The notes below the pieces were generated by a model. That model ran no database searches. It saw nothing but the letters and a program-made list of their open reading frames with translations, and had not been told where the DNA came from. The translations under genes were made by a program, and so were the position numbers. Below are positions 14,984-23,029 of a stretch of DNA of 34,923 bases, in pieces (position 1 is the stretch's first letter; every line of letters starts with the position of its first letter). The DNA is from Clostridia bacterium (GTDB lineage: Bacteria > Bacillota_A > Clostridia > Christensenellales > Aristaeellaceae), in NCBI GenBank assembly GCA_017412025.1, contig JAFQOY010000070.1, forward strand, positions 1-34,923, read 5' to 3'.

Positions 14984-16462
14984 ATGGACATGATCGGACG
15001 CAGAGAGGAAGAACGCAGGATTTATGAGCGCAGCGCGAGGCTGATCGTGCTGCTGGCGCTTAGACGGCTGTACCCTGCGGCCAGGCTGCGCGTGGAGCAC
15101 AGCATCGGCCACGGCGTATACATGAGCGTGGAAGGGCAGAGCCTGACAGCGGCCGTCGTACGCAGGATTGAAACGGAAATGCGCAGGATCGCCAGCCAGG
15201 ATCTGCCGATTACCATGCACCGCTGGACGCGCGAACAGGCGATGCGCTATTTTGAAGAGGTGGGACAGCAGGATACCGTCCGTCTGCTGGCATATCGCCC
15301 GTTTGATTATTTCAACGTCTATACCTGCGACGGGATGAGCGAATACTTTTACGGGGATATGGCGGCGTCCACCGGGCAGATCACAAGCTTTGCGCTGCGG
15401 TTTTATTATCCGGGCATGGTGCTGCTGCTGCCGGGCGACGATCTGAGCGGGCCGCCTGCGCCGTTTGCCGAGAGGCCGAAGCTGATGCGCACATATGCCG
15501 AGGCGAATGAGCACTCCCGGATTCTGCAGTGCGAGAGCGCAGCGGATCTCAACGACATCATCGCCCGCGGCGAGGCGCGCACGTTCATCCGCGTCAATGA
15601 GGCGCTGCAGGACCGCACAATCGCGCATATTGCGGAGCGCATCGTGGCGCGCGGCGCGCGGATTGTGTTTGTCGCCGGGCCGTCCTCAAGCGGAAAAACG
15701 ACGTTTGCCAACAGGCTGAGCATTCAGCTGCGCGTGAGCGGCAAGCGCCCTGTTGCGATCTCGCTGGATAACTATTACCGCAACCGGGAGGACATCCCGC
15801 TGGGAGAGGACGGCAAGCCGGATCTGGAATGCCTTGAATCCATCGACGTGCCGCTGTTCAACGAGCAGCTGGTGGAGCTGCTGGCCGGGCGGGAGGTGGA
15901 GCTGCCGAAGTATTCGTTCTACACCAAGCGCCGCGAGGACACGGGCACGCGAATACGCGTTGACGCGGATCAGGTTCTGATTGTCGAGGGCATCCATGGG
16001 CTCAACGATGCGCTGAGCGCAGACATTCCCAGCGAACTCAAGTTCCTCGTGTATGTCAGCGCACTGACGCAGCTGAATCTGGATGGGCATAACCGCATCC
16101 GCACGACGGATGTGCGCCTGATGCGCCGCATGGTGCGCGACCGCAGGACGCGCGCAACCGGCGCGGTGGAGACGATGGAGATGTGGGATAAGGTGCGCGC
16201 GGGAGAGGAAAAATACATTTTCCCGTTCCAGGAGCGGGCGGATGTGATGTTCAATTCCTCGCTGCTTTACGAGATTGCGGTGCTCAAAAAATACGCATAT
16301 CCGATGCTGCTGGAGATTGCGCCGGACAATCCGCACTATGTGCGCGCGCGCAGGCTTGTGAAGTTCCTGCATTATTTCAAGGACTGTGAAGAGGAGAGCG
16401 AGATTCCGCCGACGTCCATCCTGCGGGAATTCATCGGCGGCTGTACGTTCTACGGCGAATGA
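14984..16462 (+). CDS. Nucleoside kinase: ThrRS-like N-terminal domain fused to uridine kinase
   Basis: A two-part protein known from Bacillota. The N-terminal ~190 residues resemble the editing-associated region of threonyl-tRNA synthetase (HSIGHGVYMSVEG, then PITMHRWTREQAMRYF and VYTCDGMSEYFYGDM). The C-terminal half is a uridine-kinase/PRK-type P-loop kinase: Walker A GPSSSGKTT (232-240), SLDNYYRN, PKYSFYTKRRED, and VLIVEGIHGLND as Walker B. It probably phosphorylates uridine or a related nucleoside; the role of the synthetase-like part is unknown. At 492 residues it has the size I would expect of such fusions. The start is 14984 or the in-frame ATG at 14990; AAGG at 14971-14974 is 9 bases before the first. 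It follows a terminator and stands alone. Confidence 0.86.
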   Translation: MDMIGRREEERRIYERSARLIVLLALRRLYPAARLRVEHSIGHGVYMSVEGQSLTAAVVRRIETEMRRIASQDLPITMHRWTREQAMRYFEEVGQQDTVRLLAYRPFDYFNVYTCDGMSEYFYGDMAASTGQITSFALRFYYPGMVLLLPGDDLSGPPAPFAERPKLMRTYAEANEHSRILQCESAADLNDIIARGEARTFIRVNEALQDRTIAHIAERIVARGARIVFVAGPSSSGKTTFANRLSIQLRVSGKRPVAISLDNYYRNREDIPLGEDGKPDLECLESIDVPLFNEQLVELLAGREVELPKYSFYTKRREDTGTRIRVDADQVLIVEGIHGLNDALSADIPSELKFLVYVSALTQLNLDGHNRIRTTDVRLMRRMVRDRRTRATGAVETMEMWDKVRAGEEKYIFPFQERADVMFNSSLLYEIAVLKKYAYPMLLEIAPDNPHYVRARRLVKFLHYFKDCEEESEIPPTSILREFIGGCTFYGE

Positions 16463-16576
16463 TTTCCCCAAAGCTGGCGGCGATGCGCTGTGGCATGATT
16501 TTCATGATGAAAAACGCATGAACCGCTGATACTTTTCCCTCTTCCGGCGCACAATAGCGCCAAGGAGGCGAATCAA

Positions 16577-17191
16577 GTGAAAAAAGGTTATTTGGCCCTG
16601 CTGATGATGATCATGGCGGGCATGGTTCTTGGCGGCTGTGCGGCAGGAAACGCCAGCGGTACGACTGCGACGGCGTCGCCGATTGAGACAGACAGCCCTG
16701 CGCCGACAATGAGCATGGCGCCGACGATGCAGCCCTCCGCCGGCGTGACGGACGGCATGACGAACGGCATGCAGGAAAGCGGCATGCAGGATAATGGCAT
16801 GCGGGATAACGGCATGGCGGGCAATGGTTCCGACGCGCCCGTATCCGCGATGACGCCGGCGCAGGCTGGAAAGCTTGCGGATGAGATTGAGGAAGCGGTT
16901 GAGCGCATCAGCGAGATCGACGATGCGGAGGTCGTGGTCAGCGACGACCGGGTGCTGGTGGCTGTGGAGTTTGACGATCAGTACAGCGCAGGCCTTGACG
17001 AGCGCATGAAGCAGATGATTGAGGAAGCCGTGCAGAATGTCGATGAAAACCTCACCGATGTGGAGATTACGGACGATGATACGCTCTATGGCCAGGTGAA
17101 GGGGCTGGGCGAGCGTCTTGCCCGGGCAACCGGCCTTGACGAACTGGCGGATGACTTTGGCGATCTGTGGGATCGCATCACCGGCATGTGA
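16577..17191 (+). CDS. YhcN/YlaJ-like sporulation lipoprotein
   Basis: A 204-residue exported lipoprotein: signal peptide with lipobox VLGGC (cysteine at 21), a Thr/Ser/Pro- and Met-rich linker (22-90), and a C-terminal domain (~95-204) with ADEIEEAVERISEIDDAEVVVSDDR and VLVAVEFDDQY. That domain resembles the YhcN/YlaJ family found in spore inner membrane and cortex. The linker has a five-residue period with Gly-Met (NGMQE/SGMQD/NGMRD/NGMAG), from 15-bp DNA repeats at 16766-16816. The start is GTG, with AAGGAGG 8 bases before it. The gene is monocistronic; two hairpins follow. A forespore promoter is expected from the family but I could not identify one with confidence. Confidence 0.78.
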   Translation: MKKGYLALLMMIMAGMVLGGCAAGNASGTTATASPIETDSPAPTMSMAPTMQPSAGVTDGMTNGMQESGMQDNGMRDNGMAGNGSDAPVSAMTPAQAGKLADEIEEAVERISEIDDAEVVVSDDRVLVAVEFDDQYSAGLDERMKQMIEEAVQNVDENLTDVEITDDDTLYGQVKGLGERLARATGLDELADDFGDLWDRITGM

Positions 17192-17219
17192 CGGGTATTG
17201 GGATGAACTGAACAGAGAG

Positions 17220-17273
17220 AACCGGAGAGCCTCTCCGGTTCGGACCGCCGGCAGAGGGCTGCCGGCGGTTTTT
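17220..17273 (+). terminator. Double hairpin terminator after the sporulation lipoprotein gene
   Basis: A first 9-bp perfect hairpin (17220-17228 with 17232-17240) is followed by a 10-bp perfect GC-rich hairpin (17245-17254 with 17259-17268, loop of 4) and five Ts. The second alone is a strong intrinsic terminator. Confidence 0.88.
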
Positions 17274-17380
17274 GCTGTGAGGTTTATGGTGCGTTTCTGA
17301 AGCTGCCGGCTGGAGAAGCGCAGGCGGCCATGCAGCGGCGCTTTGGGGATGGTGGGGAAAAAAGTATGGCCGCAACGGTA

Positions 17381-17409
17381 TTGACTGTTGTAATTTGCCA
17401 TGTCATAAT
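17381..17409 (+). promoter_or_regulatory. Sigma-A promoter of the secreted orphan
   Basis: TTGACT (17381-17386), 17-bp spacer, CATAAT (17404-17409), 56 bases before the start codon. Confidence 0.65.
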
Positions 17410-17465
17410 AACCATAGAGGGCACGACATAGCCTGAAGGGAAAACAGATGAGGAGGAAAGAGGAT

Positions 17466-18233
17466 ATGAGGAACGGAAAGTGGATCCTTTCGATGATGCT
17501 GGCGGCGCTGATGTGCTGCGCGATGATCTCCTGCGCAATGGCGGTCGAGCCACTTGAGATCACATCGACCGTCGACCATGGCAACGGCAAGGTGACCATT
17601 GAATGGAACAATCCCAACGGCGGAAATGTGACCGTGGGCAGCCTGGTCAATGGAAGTCAGGAGGCCGGAAACCGGATCAACATCGAGCAGGATATTTCGG
17701 GCAATTCCTATACGTTTGAGGATCTTGCGCCGGGGCTTGACTATATTCTGCTGGTCATGCCGGAGCTTGACATTAACAACGCCGGACTTGACGTCGTCAC
17801 GGTGAAGATTCCGCCCGAGTTTGACGCTTTCGGCCTGTCGCTGAAGGAATCCTATCTGATGTATGCGCAGTTCAAGGAGGGCGGCGGATATTCCTACAAC
17901 TACGCGGCGGATCTGTCAACGTCCAAAATGCTCGATCTGCTGGATGAAAGGGCGTTCCTGGTGAGGCTGGATTTCCGTCATCCGGTATTCAGGAATTCCA
18001 GAACGCTTCCGATTCTGACCGTCGTGACTTCACCCACGGGCTATGTGATGACGCACTACGGCGAACTGAAGATCCCGAAGGATCACGCTGGCTTCTGGCA
18101 GACGACGATGCTGATGAACGACCATCTGATGACCATGTATGAGGATCACGGCAGCATCCCCACGGGCAAATACAGGGTGCAGGTTTATGTGGATGGCGCT
18201 TCCTTGGGCGAGACGTCGTTTACTATCGATTGA
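17466..18233 (+). CDS. Secreted protein of unknown function, FN3-like first domain
   Basis: I do not recognise this 255-residue protein beyond its layout. A signal peptide (WILSMMLAALMCCAMISCAMA) is followed by a beta-sandwich-like domain at about 28-112. Its pattern (ITSTVDHGNGKVTIEWNNP ... YTFEDLAPGLDYILLVMP) resembles fibronectin type III folds. The second part (120-255) is less familiar and ends in a strand-rich segment (GKYRVQVYVDGASLGETSF) like a second sandwich domain. A cysteine in the signal region could allow lipidation but no clean lipobox is seen. The start at 17466 is taken because GAGGAGGAAAGAGG precedes it; the ATG at 17448 is upstream of that RBS. Monocistronic, with its own promoter and terminator. 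Confidence 0.7.
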   Translation: MRNGKWILSMMLAALMCCAMISCAMAVEPLEITSTVDHGNGKVTIEWNNPNGGNVTVGSLVNGSQEAGNRINIEQDISGNSYTFEDLAPGLDYILLVMPELDINNAGLDVVTVKIPPEFDAFGLSLKESYLMYAQFKEGGGYSYNYAADLSTSKMLDLLDERAFLVRLDFRHPVFRNSRTLPILTVVTSPTGYVMTHYGELKIPKDHAGFWQTTMLMNDHLMTMYEDHGSIPTGKYRVQVYVDGASLGETSFTID

Positions 18234-18287
18234 TCCGCAGGAAGCTCCGGGCTGAAGGCGGCTGGATACCTATGGCATGAATAGCAG

Positions 18288-18323
18288 AATCCCCCGATCC
18301 GGCTTTGGCTGGATCGGGGGATT
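18288..18323 (+). terminator. Terminator-like hairpin after the secreted orphan
   Basis: A perfect 13-bp stem (18288-18300 with 18311-18323) with a 10-base loop. The T-run is short, so it may also act as a 3' stabiliser. Confidence 0.65.
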
Positions 18324-18483
18324 GCGTATGCCGGAGCAAACAGGCGCATGAAGCGGAGAATTGCCTTTATGCAGACAGCAGGACGCTGTGGAAACAGGAA
18401 AAAGCGTGCGCGAAGAAAAAGGCCCGGACGTGAAAGCAGAAAACATATCATAACATTAGAAAAGCCCGGAAGCGAGAGGATGA

Positions 18484-18512
18484 TTGTGTTTTGCTGTCAT
18501 ATCCTGTATAAT
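18484..18512 (+). promoter_or_regulatory. Sigma-A promoter of the Hsp70-like operon
   Basis: TTGTGT (18484-18489), 17-bp spacer, perfect TATAAT (18507-18512). The upstream 160 bases hold no recognisable gene. Confidence 0.7.
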
Positions 18513-18518
18513 ACAGGA
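18502..18518. promoter_or_regulatory. Perfect 17-bp palindrome over the -10 box, probable operator
   Basis: TCCTGTAT-A-ATACAGGA is a perfect 8-1-8 palindrome that contains the TATAAT box. A dimeric repressor bound here would block RNA polymerase. It is not a CIRCE element, so HrcA is unlikely. The repressor gene is not identifiable in the window. Confidence 0.65.
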
Positions 18519-18546
18519 AACATATCCAACAGAATGCGGACGGGAG

Positions 18547-19086
18547 ATGAATGCTGCCATGGATAGAGAAGAGCGCACGGGCAGAAGCGCTGCGGCGCTT
18601 GAACAGATGCAGGCGCAGATACAGGCGTTTTCCGATGCGGTGGAAAGAGCCGGGACGGCCATGCGCGCCAGGGATGCAGAAAGGTTTCTTCGGCAGTACG
18701 AATGGCTGCAAAAAAGGGTGCACGCTGCGCTGCATGAGGGCGGATGGACGGAGGCTGCGCTGCTGCAGGCGCTTTGCGATGCGGCAGTGGAGTGCTGGCG
18801 GCTTGAGCGCATATGCGAAAAGGCGGTTATGCGCATGGATCTGCTGCATGCGCAGCCGTTTGCAAACAGGTACAGCTGGTTCAGATCGCGAATGGATGAT
18901 GCGCTGATGACGGCGGGCATCCAGACGGTGGATCTCACGGGCGAAATCTACAGCGTGGGCATGGCTGTGTCGGCGCTGAATGCAGATGAGTTTGACGATG
19001 AGAACGCGAGGGTTGTGCAGATGGTGGACCCGATTGTGATGGCGGACGGACATGTGCTGCGCACAGGAACCGTCATGCTGGGATGA
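18547..19086 (+). CDS. Divergent GrpE-like protein, putative nucleotide exchange factor
   Basis: A 179-residue protein with the layout of GrpE: a long helical N-terminal part (about 5-120, coiled-coil-like, ALEQMQAQIQAFSDAVERAG) and a C-terminal beta-rich part. The end matches the GrpE head pattern: VDLTGEIYSVGMAVSALNAD, then ARVVQMVDPIVMADGHVLRTGTVML, comparable to the G...HEAV ... GY ... RVLRPA.V region. Similarity is weak but the adjacent Hsp70 strengthens it. It would release ADP from the partner Hsp70. The start is uncertain: GGGAG at 18542-18546 abuts the ATG at 18547 and lies 12 bases from the in-frame ATG at 18559. It is the first gene of the five-gene operon; the Hsp70 start follows 36 bases after its stop. 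Confidence 0.65.
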   Translation: MNAAMDREERTGRSAAALEQMQAQIQAFSDAVERAGTAMRARDAERFLRQYEWLQKRVHAALHEGGWTEAALLQALCDAAVECWRLERICEKAVMRMDLLHAQPFANRYSWFRSRMDDALMTAGIQTVDLTGEIYSVGMAVSALNADEFDDENARVVQMVDPIVMADGHVLRTGTVMLG

Positions 19087-19122
19087 ATGAATCGGGCAAC
19101 AGAACTGCGGAGGGGCAACGAA

Positions 19123-21594
19123 ATGGGATACTATATCGGAATTGACCTGGGCACTACCAACAGTGTGATCTGCTCGTATGACACGAAGAATACGCAGGTG
19201 TACAAGAGCCCGGAGCAGAGCGACGTGACGCCGTCTGCCATCTATGTGGACAAGCGCGGCAGGCGCTATTACGGACGGCGCGCCTATGAGATGGCGCCGC
19301 TGAATGAAAAGAACGCCGCGACGCTTTTCAAGCGCTATCTGGGTACGGGCAAGACGTTTGCCTTTGAGGCCACGGGCGAGGTGATGACGCCGGAAATGTG
19401 CAGCGCGGAGGTGCTGCGCGTGCTCTTTGGCTATCTGCCGGAGGAAATCCGCAGCGATCCGGATGTGGCGGCGGTGATCACTGTACCGGCGGCGTTTAAC
19501 CAGATGAAAAAGGACGCTACGCTGGAGGCGGCGCGCCTGGCGGGTATCGGCCGCGTAGCGCTGATGCAGGAGCCGGTTGCCGCTGTGATGAGCGTGATGA
19601 AACAGGATAACGCGGAGAAGACGTTCCTGATTTACGACCTTGGCGGCGGCACGTTTGATATCACCGTCGCCAGAAGCGTTTCCGGCCGCGTCAGCCTGCT
19701 GGCGCAGGGCGGCCGGGAGATGTGCGGCGGACGCGACTGGGATCGGATGATCTTCAGAAAGATCGTCGAGCCGTGGCTGAGGAGCCATTTCCGCCTGGCG
19801 CTGGAGGCGTCCGATCCGACGGTCAGAAAGGTGACGCGTCTGGCGATGCTGGCCATCGAGCAGGCGAAGATCGAGCTGTCCGCCTGCGAGGAGACCGCTG
19901 TGCGCATGGATGAGGTGCGCATGGGCGCACAGGATCTTGACGACGAGGAAATCTATCTGGATGTGCCGCTGACGCGGGATATGCTGAACGATCTGATCGA
20001 GGGCATGATCGAGGACACAGTTGAAGTCACAAAGGAATTGATGGAGAAATCGGGACTTTCACCCTCCGATGTGGATCAGATCGTATTCATCGGCGGACCG
20101 ACCTGCTATAAGCCGCTGCGCGACGCTGTGACGCAGAGGCTGGGCGTCTGCGCGGGCGTTGAAATGAACCCGATGACGGCAGTGGCCGAGGGCGCGGCGA
20201 TCTATGCGGAATCGATCGACTGGTCAAACGAGCGCCATGAGCACAAGGCAGCCAAGGGGGAAGCGCGCGCCTGCCCGGGCATACAGATCAACTATGAAAA
20301 GCGTACGACGGCGGATCAGGGGCGCGTGGCATTCCTCACGGAGGAAACGGGCATGACCGTGGAGATTACCTGCGAGGATACCGGCTGGGTATCCGGCAGA
20401 ACCAATCTGAAAGATAAGCTGATCATCCGGGTTCCACTGATGAACATGGGCGAAAACGCATTCCGTCTGACCGTGTACGGAAAGGACGGTATGCCGGTGC
20501 GGCTTGACGACGGGCGCATTGTCATCAGCCGTACGCTTTCTGCCGTCAGCGCCATACCGGCGTCACATCCCATCGCAGTCAAGGCGCTTGACAGAATCGG
20601 CGGCCATCCCGTGCCGATCTATCTGGTGGAGGAGAATGACCTGCTGCCCAAGCGCGGCAGCATCACGTTCCTGGCGGGGCGCGCGCTGGCTGCGGGCTCT
20701 GCGGATGCGCTGGTGTTCACGCTCTGGGAGGGCGCTATCCGTGAGCCGATTGAGGATAACCGGTATATCGGCACCTATCGCATACCGGGCAGCAGCTTTT
20801 ACAGCGGCGTGATCCCTGCGGGCGCGCAGATCATCTGTGATTATGAGATGAATGAATCCGGCGCGCTGCATCTGGGCGTGTCGATCCCCTGCGTCGGCGT
20901 CAATCTGACGGGCAGGAATTTTTACAGCCGCGCTGAAGGCCAGCTGGATATACAGGATGCGCCGAAGCTGATCCGGGAGGCCGATCAGATTCTGATGCGC
21001 ACGCAGCAGATGAAGATGCGCATCCACGATCCGCAGATTGACAGCATTCGCCGCAATGCGATGGACGCCAAGCGGATGATCAGCGGCCAGCAGGACGCCG
21101 AGACGATGCAGGAGGCGGCCAACGCGCTGCTTGACTGCAGGCGCGTGATTGCAAAGCTTCGTCAGGCGCACAGCAGACAGCTGCGCCGGATGGACCTTGA
21201 ACAGATGATCTCCCACTTCGAGATGTGGAAGCCCAAGGCGACGCAGGCGGAAATCGCAGCCTTCCTCAACGTCAGGGAGGAAGCGGAATATGCGATTGAG
21301 CATGAGCTGCACAGCTTCGACGCATGTATCGACGAGATCCGAAAGATCATTGCCAGCATTGCCTGGCGGCAGGACGATCATATCATTCTGCGCTTTAACA
21401 GCGCGATCCGCAATCCGGGCGCATATACGGACAGGGCGGCGTTTGACCGCCTGCGCGCCGAGGGCATTGCGCATATGGAAAAGGGGCGCATCGACGATCT
21501 TCGCAGCGTGCTCTCACAGATGTACGGCCTGCTTGAGCAGGATGGCGAAGACAGCGAAAACATGTATGACGAGGTTAATATAGTCAGGAGCTGA
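19123..21594 (+). CDS. Hsp70/DnaK-like ATPase with atypical C-terminal half
   Basis: An 823-residue Hsp70-family protein. The ATPase domain (1-~365) is canonical: phosphate loop GIDLGTTNS (6-14), FKRYLG with K70, VPAAFNQMKKDA, QEPVAAV with E150, phosphate-2 loop YDLGGGTFD (171-179) and adenosine loop VFIGGPTCYKPLRDAV. All catalytic residues are in place. The rest differs from DnaK, which is about 640 residues. No ordinary substrate-binding domain is apparent; instead there are long beta-rich segments (~390-610) and a helical tail (~620-815). The start at 19123 places the phosphate loop at the N-terminus and has CGGAGGGG 7 bases upstream. With its own GrpE-like, J-like and AAA+ partners it looks like a dedicated chaperone rather than the housekeeping DnaK. 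Confidence 0.9.
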   Translation: MGYYIGIDLGTTNSVICSYDTKNTQVYKSPEQSDVTPSAIYVDKRGRRYYGRRAYEMAPLNEKNAATLFKRYLGTGKTFAFEATGEVMTPEMCSAEVLRVLFGYLPEEIRSDPDVAAVITVPAAFNQMKKDATLEAARLAGIGRVALMQEPVAAVMSVMKQDNAEKTFLIYDLGGGTFDITVARSVSGRVSLLAQGGREMCGGRDWDRMIFRKIVEPWLRSHFRLALEASDPTVRKVTRLAMLAIEQAKIELSACEETAVRMDEVRMGAQDLDDEEIYLDVPLTRDMLNDLIEGMIEDTVEVTKELMEKSGLSPSDVDQIVFIGGPTCYKPLRDAVTQRLGVCAGVEMNPMTAVAEGAAIYAESIDWSNERHEHKAAKGEARACPGIQINYEKRTTADQGRVAFLTEETGMTVEITCEDTGWVSGRTNLKDKLIIRVPLMNMGENAFRLTVYGKDGMPVRLDDGRIVISRTLSAVSAIPASHPIAVKALDRIGGHPVPIYLVEENDLLPKRGSITFLAGRALAAGSADALVFTLWEGAIREPIEDNRYIGTYRIPGSSFYSGVIPAGAQIICDYEMNESGALHLGVSIPCVGVNLTGRNFYSRAEGQLDIQDAPKLIREADQILMRTQQMKMRIHDPQIDSIRRNAMDAKRMISGQQDAETMQEAANALLDCRRVIAKLRQAHSRQLRRMDLEQMISHFEMWKPKATQAEIAAFLNVREEAEYAIEHELHSFDACIDEIRKIIASIAWRQDDHIILRFNSAIRNPGAYTDRAAFDRLRAEGIAHMEKGRIDDLRSVLSQMYGLLEQDGEDSENMYDEVNIVRS

Positions 21595-21598
21595 GGAT

Positions 21599-22996
21599 AT
21601 GCCGCAGGAGCGTTATCTTCCGCAGCATTATATGCTGCCGGACGGAGACCAGGTGAAGGATCTCTATGTAAAGGGCGCGCAGTGGCAGCTGTATACGACG
21701 GCGCAGGGCGGACAGACGCTTGCCGTGCATGAGCGGCTGCATCAGCAGTGGATCGATGCGGATTGTCTGGAGCCGGGCGTCTTTCAGGAAGCGGAGAACT
21801 GCCTGATCTGGTGTGCGCGCCCGGGCAGCATGATCTCCTCGATGGAGCATGGGCCGTATCCGATGCGGCAGGAGCAGGCGGACGCCTTTGTGCGCACGCT
21901 CAGGCGCTCGCGCATGCGGCTTGGCCGCATATCGTTTGCGGACGCGCTGTATATCGGGCAGTTTTCCATGCTGCTGCCCACGTTTTCCGGCGGCGGTTTT
22001 CTGGAAGACGCCGTCGTGCTGGGCCGCTGGCTGACGGGCGGCGTGCCCGTCTCTGTGGCGGATACGGCGCGCATCCGCCGCTATGCGCCGTGGCTGACGG
22101 AGGGCACGCTTGACCGCATCCTGACGTCCCTGGGGCTGACGGCGGACGCGGGGGATGCGGGCATTATCGAGGCGCCCGCCGCCCGGGCGGAGAAGGAGAC
22201 GGCGGCAAGGCCGCGCGCAGGGCGCGCGCAGGGCGCTTTCTGCCTGCCGGGCAGGCCGGAGATTGAGCGCTTTTTCCGGGAGGAAATCCTGCATGTCATC
22301 GACAATGAGGAAGCGTACAGGCGCATGGGCGTCGGATTCCCGGGCGCGTCGCTGCTCTATGGCCCGCCGGGCTGCGGCAAGACATATGCCGTGGAGCAGC
22401 TGACAAAGTATCTGGGCTGGCCGGTGTACGAGGTGACGTCCGGCACGATTGGCAGCAAATATATCCACGAGACGAGCAGGAAGATCTCGGAGGTCTTTGA
22501 TCAGGCGATCGCCAACGCGCCGTCGGTCATTGTGATGGATGAACTGGAGGCGTTCCTTTCCTCGCGTGAGCACGCGCGCGCATCCGCGCAGACGCACATG
22601 GAGGAGGTTGCGGAATTCCTCAGGCGGATTCCGGAAGCGGCTAAAAACCGCGTGCTGATCTTCGGCATGACCAACATGATCGATATGATCGACAAGGCCA
22701 TTCTGCGCAGGGGACGGTTTGACAACGTGATGGAGATCCGCATGCCCTCGCGTGAGGAGGTGCGCGGCGTGCTGGAAAGCCTGCTCAGGGATATTCCGGT
22801 GCAGGGAGATCCGGGGCTTGACGCGCTTGCGGACAGGCTGCAGGGCGCGCCGATGTCGGACGTGGATTATGTCGTCCGGCAGGCGGGCAGGCTTGCCGTG
22901 CGCGAGGGCAGGGACGCTGTCGACGCAGGGCTGCTTCTTCGCGCTTGTGAAGGCGTGACCAATGAAAAGAGAACGGTGAGGAAGATGGGCTTCTGA
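21599..22996 (+). CDS. AAA+ ATPase with unknown N-terminal domain
   Basis: A 465-residue protein. The C-terminal AAA module (about 220-450) has Walker A GPPGCGKT (255-262), Walker B VIVMDE (310-315), sensor-1 N359 in GMTNM and the arginine pair in LRRGRFD (369-375). This is the FtsH/Cdc48/Rpt subgroup style, but there is no protease or membrane segment. The N-terminal ~180 residues form a separate domain I do not recognise, joined by an Ala/Arg-rich linker (about 182-213). It starts 4 bases after the Hsp70 stop, with AGGAG inside the end of that gene, so production is coupled. It could remodel or unfold substrates for, or together with, the Hsp70; this is inference. Confidence 0.85.
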   Translation: MPQERYLPQHYMLPDGDQVKDLYVKGAQWQLYTTAQGGQTLAVHERLHQQWIDADCLEPGVFQEAENCLIWCARPGSMISSMEHGPYPMRQEQADAFVRTLRRSRMRLGRISFADALYIGQFSMLLPTFSGGGFLEDAVVLGRWLTGGVPVSVADTARIRRYAPWLTEGTLDRILTSLGLTADAGDAGIIEAPAARAEKETAARPRAGRAQGAFCLPGRPEIERFFREEILHVIDNEEAYRRMGVGFPGASLLYGPPGCGKTYAVEQLTKYLGWPVYEVTSGTIGSKYIHETSRKISEVFDQAIANAPSVIVMDELEAFLSSREHARASAQTHMEEVAEFLRRIPEAAKNRVLIFGMTNMIDMIDKAILRRGRFDNVMEIRMPSREEVRGVLESLLRDIPVQGDPGLDALADRLQGAPMSDVDYVVRQAGRLAVREGRDAVDAGLLLRACEGVTNEKRTVRKMGF

Positions 22997-23029
22997 CCGG
23001 GAAGGATGCAAGGAGAGGGGGTGCAGGCG

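Noticed and set aside
13543..14991. 482-codon minus-strand frame opposite the flavoprotein gene
   Set aside because: Antisense shadow of a clear FAD-binding protein; no RBS or motif.
18480..18546. CIRCE/HrcA site for the Hsp70-like operon
   Set aside because: The palindrome here (TCCTGTAT-A-ATACAGGA) shares nothing with the TTAGCACTC-N9-GAGTGCTAA element.
18348..18566. Basic 72-codon frame upstream of the Hsp70 operon
   Set aside because: No RBS, runs through the operon promoter and start region, and composition is random-like.
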